From positions 310,001-374,000 of the forward strand of contig NC_011143.1 of the NCBI RefSeq assembly GCF_000017265.1: a stretch of 64,000 nt of DNA, in the 5' to 3' direction. Position numbers and translations under genes: made by a program. The notes under the pieces were generated by a model that made no database searches, had not been told where the DNA came from, and worked only from the letters and a program-made list of their open reading frames with translations. Of this stretch, positions 43,691 to 53,155 are shown piece by piece (positions within the stretch are counted from its first letter, which is position 1; every line of letters starts with the position of its first letter). This stretch comes from Phenylobacterium zucineum HLK1 (GTDB lineage: Bacteria > Pseudomonadota > Alphaproteobacteria > Caulobacterales > Caulobacteraceae).

Positions 43691-44095
43691 TCAGAACGGG
43701 ATTTCGTCGTCGAGGTCCGGCTCCGGCGCCGTTTCGCCCTGGGCGGTCTCGTCGCGGGGGCTCGCCAGCTTCTCCACCCGATGGCCGGCGCCGGTGACGG
43801 CGATCTTGGTGGCCTGGCGCTTCTGGCCCTGGGCGTCTTCCCAGGCCTCGTTGCGGAGCATGCCGACCACCTGGATCAGGTCGCCCTTGTCCACGTACTC
43901 CTCCAGGAACTTGACCGTGCCCGGGGCGTAGGTGACCACCCGGTGCCAGGTGGTGCGGGACTTCTTCTCCCCGGACTGGCGGTCGCGCCAGCGTTCCTCG
44001 GTCGCGAGGCTGAAGTTGGCGACCTTGTCGCCGGAATTGAGGGTGCGGATCTCCGGTTGGGCGCCGATGCGGCCGGTGAGGACGACGAGGTTCAT
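43691..44095 (-). CDS. ssb: Single-stranded DNA-binding protein
   Basis: 134 residues. OB-fold with MNLVVLTGRIGAQPEIRTLN, VANFSLATEERWRD, TTWHRVVTYAPGTVKFLEEY, VDKGDLIQVVGMLRNEAWED; acidic tip DLDDEIPF that recruits partner proteins. ATG 44095 has AAGGAG 8 bases upstream. Shorter than chromosomal SSB and probably the element-encoded copy used during transfer. Confidence 0.95.
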   Translation of the reverse strand: MNLVVLTGRIGAQPEIRTLNSGDKVANFSLATEERWRDRQSGEKKSRTTWHRVVTYAPGTVKFLEEYVDKGDLIQVVGMLRNEAWEDAQGQKRQATKIAVTGAGHRVEKLASPRDETAQGETAPEPDLDDEIPF

Positions 44096-44647
44096 GGGGT
44101 GGCTCCTTGAGGCTCGACCGGCCAGACCCGTCTGACCGGCTCGCGGACATCGCCGCGATCACGTCCCCAGGAGACCGGGGCCGCCAGGGCTGGACGAAAG
44201 CCCGCAGCCCCGTGGAAACCGGCCTGCACAAGCCCGCCGCAGAGACGGGCGCGGAAGGCCGGAGGGTCCGCGCGGCTGCGCCTCGCGCCCCGCGAGGTCG
44301 GCTTTTGCGCCGGCCCGGCCCCGGTCAGGGATCGTGATGGAGAGCGGCGTTCCTGCGGGCCCTGACTGACGGTCCAGGCTCGAAGCGGCCGGAACCACCA
44401 ATGCCTCGTCTCCTGCGCCAGGCGCCCACCGCCCGCCGCCACCCGATCGGGCGCGGCCCGCAGCGCCTCGTGTCTGGAGCGCAGCGCCGCCAACCCGGGT
44501 AAGGGATCGCGCCGGGTTGTGGGCCCTTATGCGGGGCCCGGACCCGGCCCCGCGATGAGGCGGGGAGCGAGACAACCTCCAGGTCGTCACAACTCCGCCC
44601 GGGGCCAGCCGCGCAGGGGCAGCGCGAGGGGTAGGCCTTTGCAGCGC
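44096..44647. other. Gene-poor stretch upstream of ssb
   Basis: About 550 bases with only Arg/Pro-rich open frames. A GC hairpin CGGGGCC...GGCCCCG is at 44532-44552. It may hold the ssb promoter or a plasmid single-strand site; nothing definite was seen. Confidence 0.35.
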
Positions 44648-45070
44648 CTAAGGCCCTGCATCGAGGCCCATGGCCCGCTCGCGATTGGAGGGCGGCGGGT
44701 GGGACGGCAGGGGCCGGCCGGCCAGACGTGCGCGCATCGTCAGGGCGAAGGCGTAGACGTGGTTGCCGGGATGGCGCCGCGGCCGCAGGAAGCCGCTCGC
44801 CACAAGCCCCTCGTACCAGCTGCGGAGGTCATGGCCCGCAGGCGCTGGCGCGCCCCGACGCACCAGCTCGTCGACCGCATAGCCGCTTCCGCGCTCGCCG
44901 CCGCGGATTTTCGAGGCGGCCCGGGCCGAGAAGACCGCACCATCCGGGGTGACATGCAGGATGCGGGGCCGGGCCTGCCCGCGGTAGGCGAGCCCCCGGC
45001 CGAAGTCGCGATAGATGGCCCCGATATGGCCGGGGCTCGCGAGCCGCCCGCCCAGCCCGACGCGGGGCAC
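44648..45070 (-). CDS. Hypothetical accessory protein
   Basis: 140 residues from GTG 45070: PRVGLGGRLASPGHIGAIYR, GQARPRILHVTPDGAVFSAR, DLRSWYEGLVASGFLRPRRH. Basic, no family recognised. The ribosome site is weak. Upstream of it lies a junction with degenerate IS-like repeats. Confidence 0.45.
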   Translation of the reverse strand: MPRVGLGGRLASPGHIGAIYRDFGRGLAYRGQARPRILHVTPDGAVFSARAASKIRGGERGSGYAVDELVRRGAPAPAGHDLRSWYEGLVASGFLRPRRHPGNHVYAFALTMRARLAGRPLPSHPPPSNRERAMGLDAGP

Positions 45071-45086
45071 TGGTCATTCCATCACG

Positions 45087-45178
45087 AAATGAGATTGGCA
45101 GTCAGGAACGTCCAAACGCAAATGAGACTCGCTGGGGCGCAGGCCGGTGCTGGCGCGGAACCTACTGAATAAGTGAGA
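45087..45178. repeat. Three spaced AAATGAGA-type repeats
   Basis: AAATGAGA at 45087-45094 and 45120-45127 and AAGTGAGA at 45171-45178. Multiple short repeats of this kind occur at the ends of IS21-type elements; here they sit exactly where a truncated peptidase gene begins, so they may be the footprint of a lost element. Confidence 0.4.
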
Positions 45179-45643
45179 CCGGCATGGTCTTCCCGGAAAG
45201 TCAACGATCTCGTCTGGCGCATAGCGGGCACCCGCACGTTCCGAATCGACAGCTTCTCGACCAAAATCGTGCCGAGCTCGTACCTCGGGCGGCGCGTCGT
45301 CATTCTCACGAGCGCCCGGACGGTGTCTGCCGGCGAGGAGTTGGCTTACAACATGAAGGTGCTCGGACGGGCGACCGTGATCGGCGAGACCACCAAAGGC
45401 GGCGCCAACCCCGGTGGGATCGAGCGTGTTGGGTCGCGGCTAGTCGCATTCATCCCGACGGGCCAAGCCCGCAATCCCACCACCGGCACAAACTGGGAAG
45501 GTGCCGGTGTCGCGCCCGACATCCATGCAAGCGCTGCCGACGCCTTGGCGGTCGCCATGCGGGAGCTGAGAGTTCCGAACGTAAGGAGTAAGGCCCTCGG
45601 CGAACTGACGACCGAAGCCGTCTTCCGCCCTGCGGGCCATTAG
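45173..45643 (+). pseudogene. S41 peptidase, C-terminal fragment
   Basis: The reading LGRRVVILTSARTVSAGEEL, AYNMKVLGRATVIGETTKGG, ANPGGIERVGSRLVAFIPTG and GTNWEGAGVAPDIHA is the C-terminal half of the tail-specific (TSPc/S41) protease domain; the catalytic Ser is in TVSAGE. The N-terminal half of the domain is missing; the fragment starts right after the IS-like repeats. No function expected. Confidence 0.8.
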
Positions 45644-45810
45644 CGAGAGGCGGCAACGCGCCAGAACCAGACATTCACGAGACGCCGGAATGCGGACCTT
45701 CGGGTGGCTGCGCGACGGTGCTCCCCTCAGCTGCCGCGCTGAACGTCAGCTATGGGTGGAAAGCGGACGTTGGCTCGCCGGGGTGTTCCGCAGCCGGTTG
45801 TCCCTACAAA

Positions 45811-46095
45811 CTAAGGGCAAAAGGCAGTATTGCTCGCACACCCTACGAAGAGCGCTGCCAGCAGCGCCGGGCCTGCAAGCGCGACGCTGGCAGGTAAGAG
45901 AGCGGGCCATGCGGCGCGACCATAACGGCCGAAGGCTACCGCAGTTAGGATCGTCCAAACGACGAGCAGCGCACCAGTCGCTTGGATGCCTAAATCGGCA
46001 TTGAGCGGCGGGACCTTAGCCAGATACATGACAGTCGTGATCGCCGCGCCGACCCCGGCAAGAAGAGCCGCAAGCGTATACCGGTGGAGCTTCAT
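45811..46095 (-). CDS. Small membrane protein
   Basis: 94 residues from ATG 46095: YTLAALLAGVGAAITTVMYL, ATGALLVVWTILTAVAFGRY, WPALLPASVALAGPALLAAL; three transmembrane helices. No family recognised. Confidence 0.55.
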   Translation of the reverse strand: MKLHRYTLAALLAGVGAAITTVMYLAKVPPLNADLGIQATGALLVVWTILTAVAFGRYGRAAWPALLPASVALAGPALLAALFVGCASNTAFCP

Positions 46096-46262
46096 TCGAC
46101 TTGTAGTCCCGCCACATGGGTTGGGCAAAGCTGCACCTAGAACGCCAATGTCGGCAATGGGTCGAGAGCCGTCGTGGACGATGTCTGGTTCGTGGCCCTG
46201 CGAGTCGGGTGGCGTTGACCGCCGTCATTGACACGATCCCACCACGAGGATGGCATCCGGAC

Positions 46263-47051
46263 ATGGATTCATGGCCTCGTCATGCCCGACGATTGCGCAG
46301 CATGGCCGCAGTTCTGGCAGCGGGGCTTGCAGTACTGGGTTGCCGCGAGCGGGAGTGGCAGTCGAGTGAGGCCGAGCAGAAAGCGCAGAGCCAGGCAGAG
46401 TTCAAGGCGGCCGATCGGCGGGTGGCCGACGGCATCATTTACCTCGACAATGGGCAGTGCATGGATGCGCGCAGGGCGCCGAAGCCGTGGGTGCGGGTCC
46501 CGTCGACGACGGAGGTCTATCCCAGCAGCCTGCTGACCTTCGCCATACCCTTGGAGTCGCTAGGGCGGCCAAGCCGGGCGTTCAAAGACTCCGATGGACG
46601 TCCCGAGGTTAGCGTCACGAGCCTGAGCGTGTCCGTTGGCGCCTCGCCCGATAGCGATAACTCGCTGTGGCCGATCGCCAAGCCGTTGCGGGTGCGGCGG
46701 CTGCTGGAAGAGGGCTACCTCAACGAAGAGACCGCCTGGCGGACCGGAACCCCAGCGGGTTTGCGCATGTATCGTACGCCCGGGGCGCGTCCACAGGATT
46801 GGAGCCTGGTGGGCGACGATCCGCGTACACAGTGCGAGACCTCGTTCGGCGTGGTCAGCCTGCTGCACTTCGTGAAATGCCGCGTAGCGGTCCCGGAGAC
46901 GGCGGCGGCAGCCTTCTTCGACTTCCCGGCCGGCGAGCCCGACGACATTCCGCCCCTAGTCGAGGCGGCGCGGGCGCTAGCACGGCGGCTGACAACAGCG
47001 TGTCCCGCACCAAGCAAGACGGCGAAGTTGTCACCGCAGGATGCGGACTAG
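46263..47051 (+). CDS. Predicted lipoprotein, unknown function
   Basis: 262 residues from ATG 46263 (or Met 46302). Signal and lipobox MAAVLAAGLAVLGC, then RVADGIIYLDNGQCMDARRA, a mixed alpha/beta body with Cys in QCETSFG and VKCRVAVPE. Resembles long exported hypothetical proteins of Sphingomonadales/Caulobacterales; no domain recognised. Confidence 0.55.
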   Translation: MDSWPRHARRLRSMAAVLAAGLAVLGCREREWQSSEAEQKAQSQAEFKAADRRVADGIIYLDNGQCMDARRAPKPWVRVPSTTEVYPSSLLTFAIPLESLGRPSRAFKDSDGRPEVSVTSLSVSVGASPDSDNSLWPIAKPLRVRRLLEEGYLNEETAWRTGTPAGLRMYRTPGARPQDWSLVGDDPRTQCETSFGVVSLLHFVKCRVAVPETAAAAFFDFPAGEPDDIPPLVEAARALARRLTTACPAPSKTAKLSPQDAD

Positions 47052-47254
47052 CGGTCCGAGCGGCGATTTAGCATCCCGCCGTTGTGGTGTGATGCGCGTG
47101 CAGGTCTTGGCCGGTTCGCTGGGAAGGCCTGCAATCCAATCCAAGTCCGAACGTCGGCTTCCGACCCGTTGCCGACCTTCACTCCGTCTCGTCGCTCCGC
47201 GTCGGGAGCGGACGCTGGCCTCTGCCACGGCGACAACTGATGCAGTGAGGCGCT

Positions 47255-48661
47255 TTAGGCCACACCGAAAGGCGCATCAAAGCGGGGCTGGAGCAGGTCT
47301 TCGAGCCAACACATGGTCTTCAGGACGCGTACATCCTCGCGATGCCGCCCGATCACCTGCAGGCTCATGGGCAGTCCAGCAGCAGAGTTGCCGATTGGGG
47401 CGGCGCCGGCAGGGTTCCGTGTCATATTGATCGCAGGCGTCATCTGAACCCACTGCGTACCCACCGGCTCACCGTCTATTGTCCCCTCTTGTCCCACGGC
47501 GGGAGGATGGCCCGCCAACGTCGGTGTCAGCAGCACGTCTGCGTCTCCGATGGCCTCGTTCAGCTGGAAGGCGAGGCTGTGAGCGAGATGCAGCGCGTTC
47601 GCGTAGTCGGGCGCGGAAAAACGAAGGCCGTCCTCGATCTGCATACGCAGATCGGGATCGATCCGCTCCCAGTCAGGGGATCCCTTCAGGTGTCCTTGGG
47701 TGCGCGCCCGCTGCGCCGCCCATATGACGTACCACGCACTCAGCGGGTTCTCCGACCAGACGGTTTGCCTCTCCACCACCGCCACGCCTGCGTTCGCGAG
47801 GGCGTCAACGACAGTGCCGCAGCGGGCGAGGATTTCACGATCAACGCGGGCAAATCCCATGGTGGGAGACCAAACCACCTTGCGCGGCAGGTTGTCGGCG
47901 TCCAGTGCAGCGCGCCAGCATATGCCGTCGTGATGCAGACTGAAGGCGTCTTCAGGGTCGGGGCCTCGTGAAGCATCAAGGGCCAGCGCCGTGTCCCGCA
48001 CGCGCAGAGCCATCGGCCCCTTCACAGTCAGGATGCCGGAGCCTGGCGCGCTGGCTCCTCCCACTGGAACTTGGCCTTGCGTGGTCTTGATCCCTGAAAA
48101 GCCGCACACCGCCGCCGGGATGCGGATGGAGCCGCCCCCGTCCGATCCGGTGGCCAGCGGAACGATGCCCGCAGCCACGCCAGCAGCAGACCCTCCGGAC
48201 GAGCCGCCTGCGTGATAGTCGGTGTTCCAGGGATTGCGCGTGACGCCGAAGGGCAGGTTCTCGGTCACCCCCTTGAACCCGAAGGCAGGTGTGTTGGCCT
48301 TGCCGACCACGACCGCGCCTGCAGCCTTGAGACGGCGCACGAGCGCGGAGTCGCCGCTCGCTGGCGGCGCATCGACATGCAGCGCCGATCCGAACGTGGT
48401 GCGAAGACCCACCGCGTCCTCGAGGTCCTTGACCAGTAGCGGCACACCCGCGAGCGGGCCGATCGCGTCGCCGCTCTTGAGGCGAGCGTCGAGTACGGCG
48501 GCGTCAGAGAGCGCTCGGTCTGCGGCAAGCTCGCACACCGCGTTGATCTGACGTGTCGCCTCTACGTTGGCCAGCGCTGCGGCCGTGACCTCGCGCGCCG
48601 AGACCTTCCGGGCGCGGATATCGCCAACCAGGGCTTCGATGGTGGTCTTCCGGAAATCCAT
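47255..48661 (-). CDS. Amidase (amidase signature family)
   Basis: 468 residues. Amidase-signature enzyme hydrolysing carboxamides with a Ser-cisSer-Lys triad: Lys78 in PLLVKD, cis-Ser about 154-155 in GGSSGGSAAG, nucleophile Ser178 in GSDGGGSIRIP. ATG 48661 has GGAG 7 bases upstream; GTG 48667 is less likely. It faces away from the monooxygenase gene. Substrate unknown; context suggests a catabolic role. Confidence 0.92.
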   Translation of the reverse strand: MDFRKTTIEALVGDIRARKVSAREVTAAALANVEATRQINAVCELAADRALSDAAVLDARLKSGDAIGPLAGVPLLVKDLEDAVGLRTTFGSALHVDAPPASGDSALVRRLKAAGAVVVGKANTPAFGFKGVTENLPFGVTRNPWNTDYHAGGSSGGSAAGVAAGIVPLATGSDGGGSIRIPAAVCGFSGIKTTQGQVPVGGASAPGSGILTVKGPMALRVRDTALALDASRGPDPEDAFSLHHDGICWRAALDADNLPRKVVWSPTMGFARVDREILARCGTVVDALANAGVAVVERQTVWSENPLSAWYVIWAAQRARTQGHLKGSPDWERIDPDLRMQIEDGLRFSAPDYANALHLAHSLAFQLNEAIGDADVLLTPTLAGHPPAVGQEGTIDGEPVGTQWVQMTPAINMTRNPAGAAPIGNSAAGLPMSLQVIGRHREDVRVLKTMCWLEDLLQPRFDAPFGVA

Positions 48662-49010
48662 GGTCACACTCCGCCGACGGGCCAGCTTATAAGATCGTGC
48701 TCTGCGTCCAAGTGCAGCGCTGGACTAGCCGCACAGGCGCTGCACGGACGCCGGGCGCTGTTGATTTGAGGCCGGCGCCGGCGGCGTCTGTCGCGAATCT
48801 GCGCACTTGCCTGGGAATGCAAGCGGCCTCCGGCTGCGTGCATCGATCGCGGCTTCGCGTGTTTGAAGAGCCCGCCCGAAGCCTCTGTCGCTCGGATGGG
48901 CGGCTGCCTGCTGCAAGGGCGAACACAAACTGCCCAAAGGCGACAGTCTTGGCGACAGCCATCCTGCATACCGTGCCGTCCGGGCGCCTGAGGCGCCCTG
49001 AGCCGAGGCT
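48662..49010. other. Divergent intergenic region
   Basis: About 350 bases between the amidase and monooxygenase starts. No convincing gene; expected to hold two divergent promoters, not individually identified. Confidence 0.4.
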
Positions 49011-49013
49011 GTG

Positions 49014-50519
49014 ATGTTCGGGAAGACGGTGAGAGAAGATCAGCGCGACGATGGACGGGAGCGCTTCGATGTTGCGATCATCGGAGCTGGCATTTCCGGC
49101 ATCGGCTGCGCCTATCTGCTTCGGAAGCAGTGCCCCAACCTCAGCATCGTGATCCTGGAGGCCCTGGAGTCGTACGGCGGTACGTGGCTCATCCACAGGT
49201 ATCCCGGCGCGCGCTCCGACAGCGACCTCTTCACCTTCGGCTATGGATTCAAGCCGTGGAAGGGCGATCCCATCGCCTCGCGCGAACAGATCCTCGATTA
49301 CCTGGGATCGGTGATCGACGAAGCCGACTTGGCGCCCCACATCCGATACCGCCAGCAAGTGCGGGCCGCGGACTGGTCCAGTGATCGGAGCGCCTGGACG
49401 CTCGAGGTTCTGGACGCCGAGGCGGGCGAGGCTCGCCGGATCGAAGCCGGGTTCGTCTGGATGTGCCAAGGATACTACCGGCACGCGGAGGGCTATACGC
49501 CCGACTGGCCCGGCCTGGACCGCTTCGCGGGCGAGGTGATCCATCCGCAGCACTGGCCGGACGCGCTCGACCTCACGGGCAAGCGGGTCACGGTGATCGG
49601 CTCGGGGGCCACGGCCGCCACGCTCGTCCCGGCGCTGGGGGGGCAGTGCGGCCACGTGACCATGCTGCAGCGGACGCCAACCTACTTCGCCGCTGGGCGC
49701 AACGCGGACGCGCTGGCGGACGAGCTGCGGAAGCTCGAGATCGACGAGGCCTGGATCCACGAGATCATGCGGCGAAAGGTGGTCCGCGACCGCGCGGACC
49801 TCATCGAGCGGGCCCGCGCGGCGCCCGACGCGCTCAAGGCGCTGCTCGTCTCCGGCGTCAAGGCGCACCTGCCCGATGACTACGACGCCGAGCGGCACTT
49901 CTCGCCTCCGTACAAACCGCTCCAGCAACGTGTTGCGTTCGTCCCAGACGGCGACCTCTTCAGGGCTATCCGGTCTGGCCAGGCTTCTGTGGTCACCGAC
50001 CGGATCGTCGAGTTCGACGAGCGGGGCGTCCGGCTGGAGTCGGGCGAGCGGATCGACTGCGATGTGGTCATCACCGCGACCGGGTTCGAGCTCGCGGTGA
50101 TGGGCGAGATCCCATTCACGGTCGACGGCGCCCGCGTCGACTTCTCCGATACGGTCAGCTACCGCGGCATGCTGTTCACGGGCGTGCCCAACATGGCGTG
50201 GGTCTACGGCTACGGGCACTACAGCTGGACACTCCGAGTGGAGCTTGTCGGGGCCTTCATCTGCCGGCTGCTCCGCCACATGGAAGCGCGGGGCGCAAAG
50301 AGCGTCGCGCCGGCCTTGGACCTCGACGCCGCTCAGATGCCGCGCCAGCCCTGGATGGATCCCGACAGCTTCAACGCGGGATACCTCCTGCGCAGCCTCC
50401 AGCGCCTGCCAAAGCGGATAGACCGGGCCGAATGGCAGCACAGCCAGGACTATCTCTACGAGCGCGACGCGCTGCCGGCGGTCGACCTCGACGACCCTGT
50501 CTTTTCCTACGGCTACTGA
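49014..50519 (+). CDS. Flavin monooxygenase, Baeyer-Villiger type
   Basis: 501 residues. FAD loop VAIIGAGISGIGCA (about 20-33), a second dinucleotide fold VTVIGSGATAATL (about 194-206), and between them the BVMO fingerprint FAGEVIHPQHWP (about 175-186, FxGxxxHxxxW). YGGTWLIHRYPGARSDSD is also characteristic (about 54-71). Uses NADPH and O2 to insert oxygen beside a carbonyl or oxidise a heteroatom. First gene of a run followed by an SDR dehydrogenase, which may supply the ketone substrate. Confidence 0.92.
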   Translation: MFGKTVREDQRDDGRERFDVAIIGAGISGIGCAYLLRKQCPNLSIVILEALESYGGTWLIHRYPGARSDSDLFTFGYGFKPWKGDPIASREQILDYLGSVIDEADLAPHIRYRQQVRAADWSSDRSAWTLEVLDAEAGEARRIEAGFVWMCQGYYRHAEGYTPDWPGLDRFAGEVIHPQHWPDALDLTGKRVTVIGSGATAATLVPALGGQCGHVTMLQRTPTYFAAGRNADALADELRKLEIDEAWIHEIMRRKVVRDRADLIERARAAPDALKALLVSGVKAHLPDDYDAERHFSPPYKPLQQRVAFVPDGDLFRAIRSGQASVVTDRIVEFDERGVRLESGERIDCDVVITATGFELAVMGEIPFTVDGARVDFSDTVSYRGMLFTGVPNMAWVYGYGHYSWTLRVELVGAFICRLLRHMEARGAKSVAPALDLDAAQMPRQPWMDPDSFNAGYLLRSLQRLPKRIDRAEWQHSQDYLYERDALPAVDLDDPVFSYGY

Positions 50520-50555
50520 AAACCCGCGGCGCAGGCCCGCGATGGGAGTGATTTA

Positions 50556-51467
50556 ATGAACCGATTCAAGGGCGGCGTGGCCGTTGTCACCGGCGGCGCC
50601 TCGGGCCTCGGCAAGGCGTTCGCCGAAGCCGCTGTGCGACGCGAGATGAAGGTCGTGCTCGCAGACATCCAGAAGGACGCGCTCGGCGAAACGGTCGAGA
50701 GCCTGCGGTCCCAAGGCGGCGATGTGCTCGGGGTCGTGACCGACGTGGCGGCCTCGTCCTCCGTACAGGCTCTCGCCGAGGCGACGGAGCAGCAGTTCGG
50801 CCCGGCCAACCTTGTGTTCAATAACGCCGGCGTCGCATCGGGCGGCTTCGTCTGGGAAAGCTCTGAACAGGACTGGGACTGGCTGCTGAACGTCAACCTG
50901 AAGGGCGTCGCCAATGGGGTGCGCGTCTTCACCCCCCGGATGCTGGCGGCGGCCAAGGCAGATGCCGCCTACGAGGGCTGCATCGTCAACACCGCCTCGA
51001 TGGCAGGTTTGCTGACCGCGCCGGGAATGGGCATCTACAGCGTCTCCAAGCACGCCGTCGTGGCGCTCTCCGAATGCCTGCATTACGACCTGAGCCTGGT
51101 GACGCAGCGGCTGCGGGCCGCGGTGCTCTGCCCTTCGTACGTCCCGACCAACATCGGCCAGTCGCACCGCAACAGGCCTGCGGACTTGGCCAATCCGCAG
51201 CCTCTGACGAAATCGCAGGTGGCGACGCGCAAGATCTCGCAAAAGGACATCGACCAGGGGGCGATCTCTGCGGAAGATGTGGCGGAGCTCACCTTCGCAG
51301 CCATCGCGAAGGGGAGCTTCTATGTGTTCCCGAGTCCCGAAACCCTCCCCCTGGTGGACATCCGGATGCAGCACATCGTCAACCAGACCAATCCGGACCT
51401 TCCCTACGACCAGGTCCCCATGTTGAGAGAGCGGCGCGACCAGATCCTCGCGGCCCTCGCCGAGTAG
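50556..51467 (+). CDS. Short-chain dehydrogenase/reductase
   Basis: 303 residues. Rossmann motif VTGGASGLGKA (11-21), NNAG (about 88-91), catalytic Ser in NTASMAG, and YSVSK (Tyr-Lys pair). Classical SDR, slightly long C-terminus. 36 bases after the monooxygenase and same direction, so an oxidise-then-oxygenate pair is plausible. Substrate unknown. Confidence 0.92.
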   Translation: MNRFKGGVAVVTGGASGLGKAFAEAAVRREMKVVLADIQKDALGETVESLRSQGGDVLGVVTDVAASSSVQALAEATEQQFGPANLVFNNAGVASGGFVWESSEQDWDWLLNVNLKGVANGVRVFTPRMLAAAKADAAYEGCIVNTASMAGLLTAPGMGIYSVSKHAVVALSECLHYDLSLVTQRLRAAVLCPSYVPTNIGQSHRNRPADLANPQPLTKSQVATRKISQKDIDQGAISAEDVAELTFAAIAKGSFYVFPSPETLPLVDIRMQHIVNQTNPDLPYDQVPMLRERRDQILAALAE

Positions 51468-51551
51468 AGAACGGCTGCCGGGCCTGCATCCCTTGTCGAA
51501 ACCGGCGCGCGGATGGCGTCTAAGCGTCGCCGGCCGCGTGCGGAGGAGCAC

Positions 51552-52208
51552 ATGAACCCGGGTCCGATGCCGATGGGCGCTCTGAACGCCGAGCTCGACG
51601 CGCACCTGCGCGCCCGCGCTCGGCGCCAGCGCCTGGGCCGCGGTGAGGTGCTCTTCCTGCGCGGGTCCGCGCCAGATGCGCTGTATTGCGTCGATGTGGG
51701 CGTTGTCCGGCTCTGCGTAACGAGTTCAAGCGGGCGCGAAGCGGTGCTGGGGCTCGTCACGCCCGGCCATTGGTTTGGCGAGGCCTCGCTGTTCACCGGC
51801 GAGCCGCGAAGCCACGACGCACTTGCGGTCGTCGATAGCGAGCTGCTCGCGGTCCCGGCCGCGGCGCTGCACGAGTTGGTGGATGGTCGACCGGCCTACC
51901 TGCTGCAGTTTCTGCGGTTGATGGGCCTGCGATACCGGTCGACGCTGGAGCGCCTCGACGATGCCGCCCTGCAGCCTCTGCCCGTGCGGCTCGCGCGCAA
52001 ACTGCTGGAGATGTCGCGCTCGGACGCGACGGCGACTGCCGGAGACGGGGTGCTCCAGATCTCGCAGGAGGACCTGGCCCACGCGCTCGGCGTCTCCCGC
52101 CAAAGCATCAACCGGATCCTAAAGCGATGGGAAGCCGCCGGCGTCTTGCAGGTGAACTATCGAAGCCTCGTGCTTCTGAAGCCGGAGGCGCTCGGTTTCG
52201 TTGCGTAA
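51552..52208 (+). CDS. Crp/Fnr-family regulator
   Basis: 218 residues from ATG 51552 (GGAGGAG 3-5 bases upstream; an earlier ATG at 51513 lacks one). Beta-barrel sensor (GRGEVLFLRGSAPDALYCVD, VTPGHWFGEASLFTGEPRSH) and HTH SQEDLAHALGVSRQSINRIL. No Fe-S cysteines. Lies in the catabolic cluster and may control it. Confidence 0.85.
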   Translation: MNPGPMPMGALNAELDAHLRARARRQRLGRGEVLFLRGSAPDALYCVDVGVVRLCVTSSSGREAVLGLVTPGHWFGEASLFTGEPRSHDALAVVDSELLAVPAAALHELVDGRPAYLLQFLRLMGLRYRSTLERLDDAALQPLPVRLARKLLEMSRSDATATAGDGVLQISQEDLAHALGVSRQSINRILKRWEAAGVLQVNYRSLVLLKPEALGFVA

Positions 52209-52306
52209 GGCGAGGCGACACCAGCCCCACGTGAGGCCGCCGGCATTCCGAATTGAGTTTCATCCGCGGGCCGCGCACCCTTCAGCCCATGTGACGGAGT
52301 TTGCCC

Positions 52307-53146
52307 ATGACCGACTACGCTGAGATCCTCTACGAAGTGGAGGGCGCGGTCGCCACCATCACCCTCAACCGCCCCGAGGCGCTGAACGCGCTGACCAGCT
52401 TGACGCAGGCTGAGGTGAGGCATGCGCTCGCCGCCTCGGAGCGCGACGCGGCGGTGATCGGGACCGTGTTGACCGGGGCGGGTAGAGGGTTCTGCTCCGG
52501 CGTGGACATGAACGCGCTCGGCAAGATGAGCGAGGCTGGCCGCCTGCTCTCCGACCGGTACGAGCACCTCCAGGCGGAGGCCGGAAATCCCGACGCCGAT
52601 CCCAACTATCAGGGTTCGCCCACCTATTTCCTCGGGCTCCGCAAGCCGCTGGTCGCGGCGGTGAACGGGGTGTGCGCCGGCCTGGGCTTCAGCTACGCCA
52701 CCTTCTGCGACATGCGCTTCATGGATCGGGAGGCGCGTATCGTCTCCTCCTTCGCGCCGCGCGGGCTGGTCGCCGAGCACGGGACGAGCTGGATGCTGCC
52801 GCGGCTGGTGGGGCCGTCGAACGCGCTGGACATCCTCTGGAGCTCGCGGCGCATCGAAGCCGAGGAGGCGCACCGCATGGGCTGGGCGAACCGTCTTTGC
52901 GAGCCCGGACAAGCCGCCCAGACCGCACAGGCGTACCTCCGCAGCCTCGCCGGAACCTCCGCGCCCTATTCCCTGATGATGATGAAGAAGCAGGTTTGGC
53001 GTCACCTGAGCCGCGAGTTGGGCGACGCCATGGGCGAGACCTCGCGCTGGATCGAGGAGAGCCTCGCCCGAGCGGACTTCAAGGAGGGCGTGGCTTCATT
53101 CGTGGAACGTCGTCCGCCGCGGTTCGCCAAGCTTCAGGTGGAGTAG
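52307..53146 (+). CDS. Enoyl-CoA hydratase/isomerase family
   Basis: 279 residues. Crotonase fold: ATITLNRPEALNALTS, TGAGRGFCSGVDMNAL (oxyanion hole), KPLVAAVNGVCAGLGFSYAT, SFAPRGLVAEHGTSWMLPR. Acts on acyl-CoA thioesters. ATG 52307 has ACGGAG 8 bases upstream. Convergent with the second hydratase gene. Confidence 0.9.
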   Translation: MTDYAEILYEVEGAVATITLNRPEALNALTSLTQAEVRHALAASERDAAVIGTVLTGAGRGFCSGVDMNALGKMSEAGRLLSDRYEHLQAEAGNPDADPNYQGSPTYFLGLRKPLVAAVNGVCAGLGFSYATFCDMRFMDREARIVSSFAPRGLVAEHGTSWMLPRLVGPSNALDILWSSRRIEAEEAHRMGWANRLCEPGQAAQTAQAYLRSLAGTSAPYSLMMMKKQVWRHLSRELGDAMGETSRWIEESLARADFKEGVASFVERRPPRFAKLQVE

Positions 53147-53155
53147 GCCTGCAGC

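Noticed and set aside
48687..50441. Long minus-strand open frame opposite the monooxygenase
   Set aside because: The plus strand has full FAD and BVMO motifs; the opposite frame has none.
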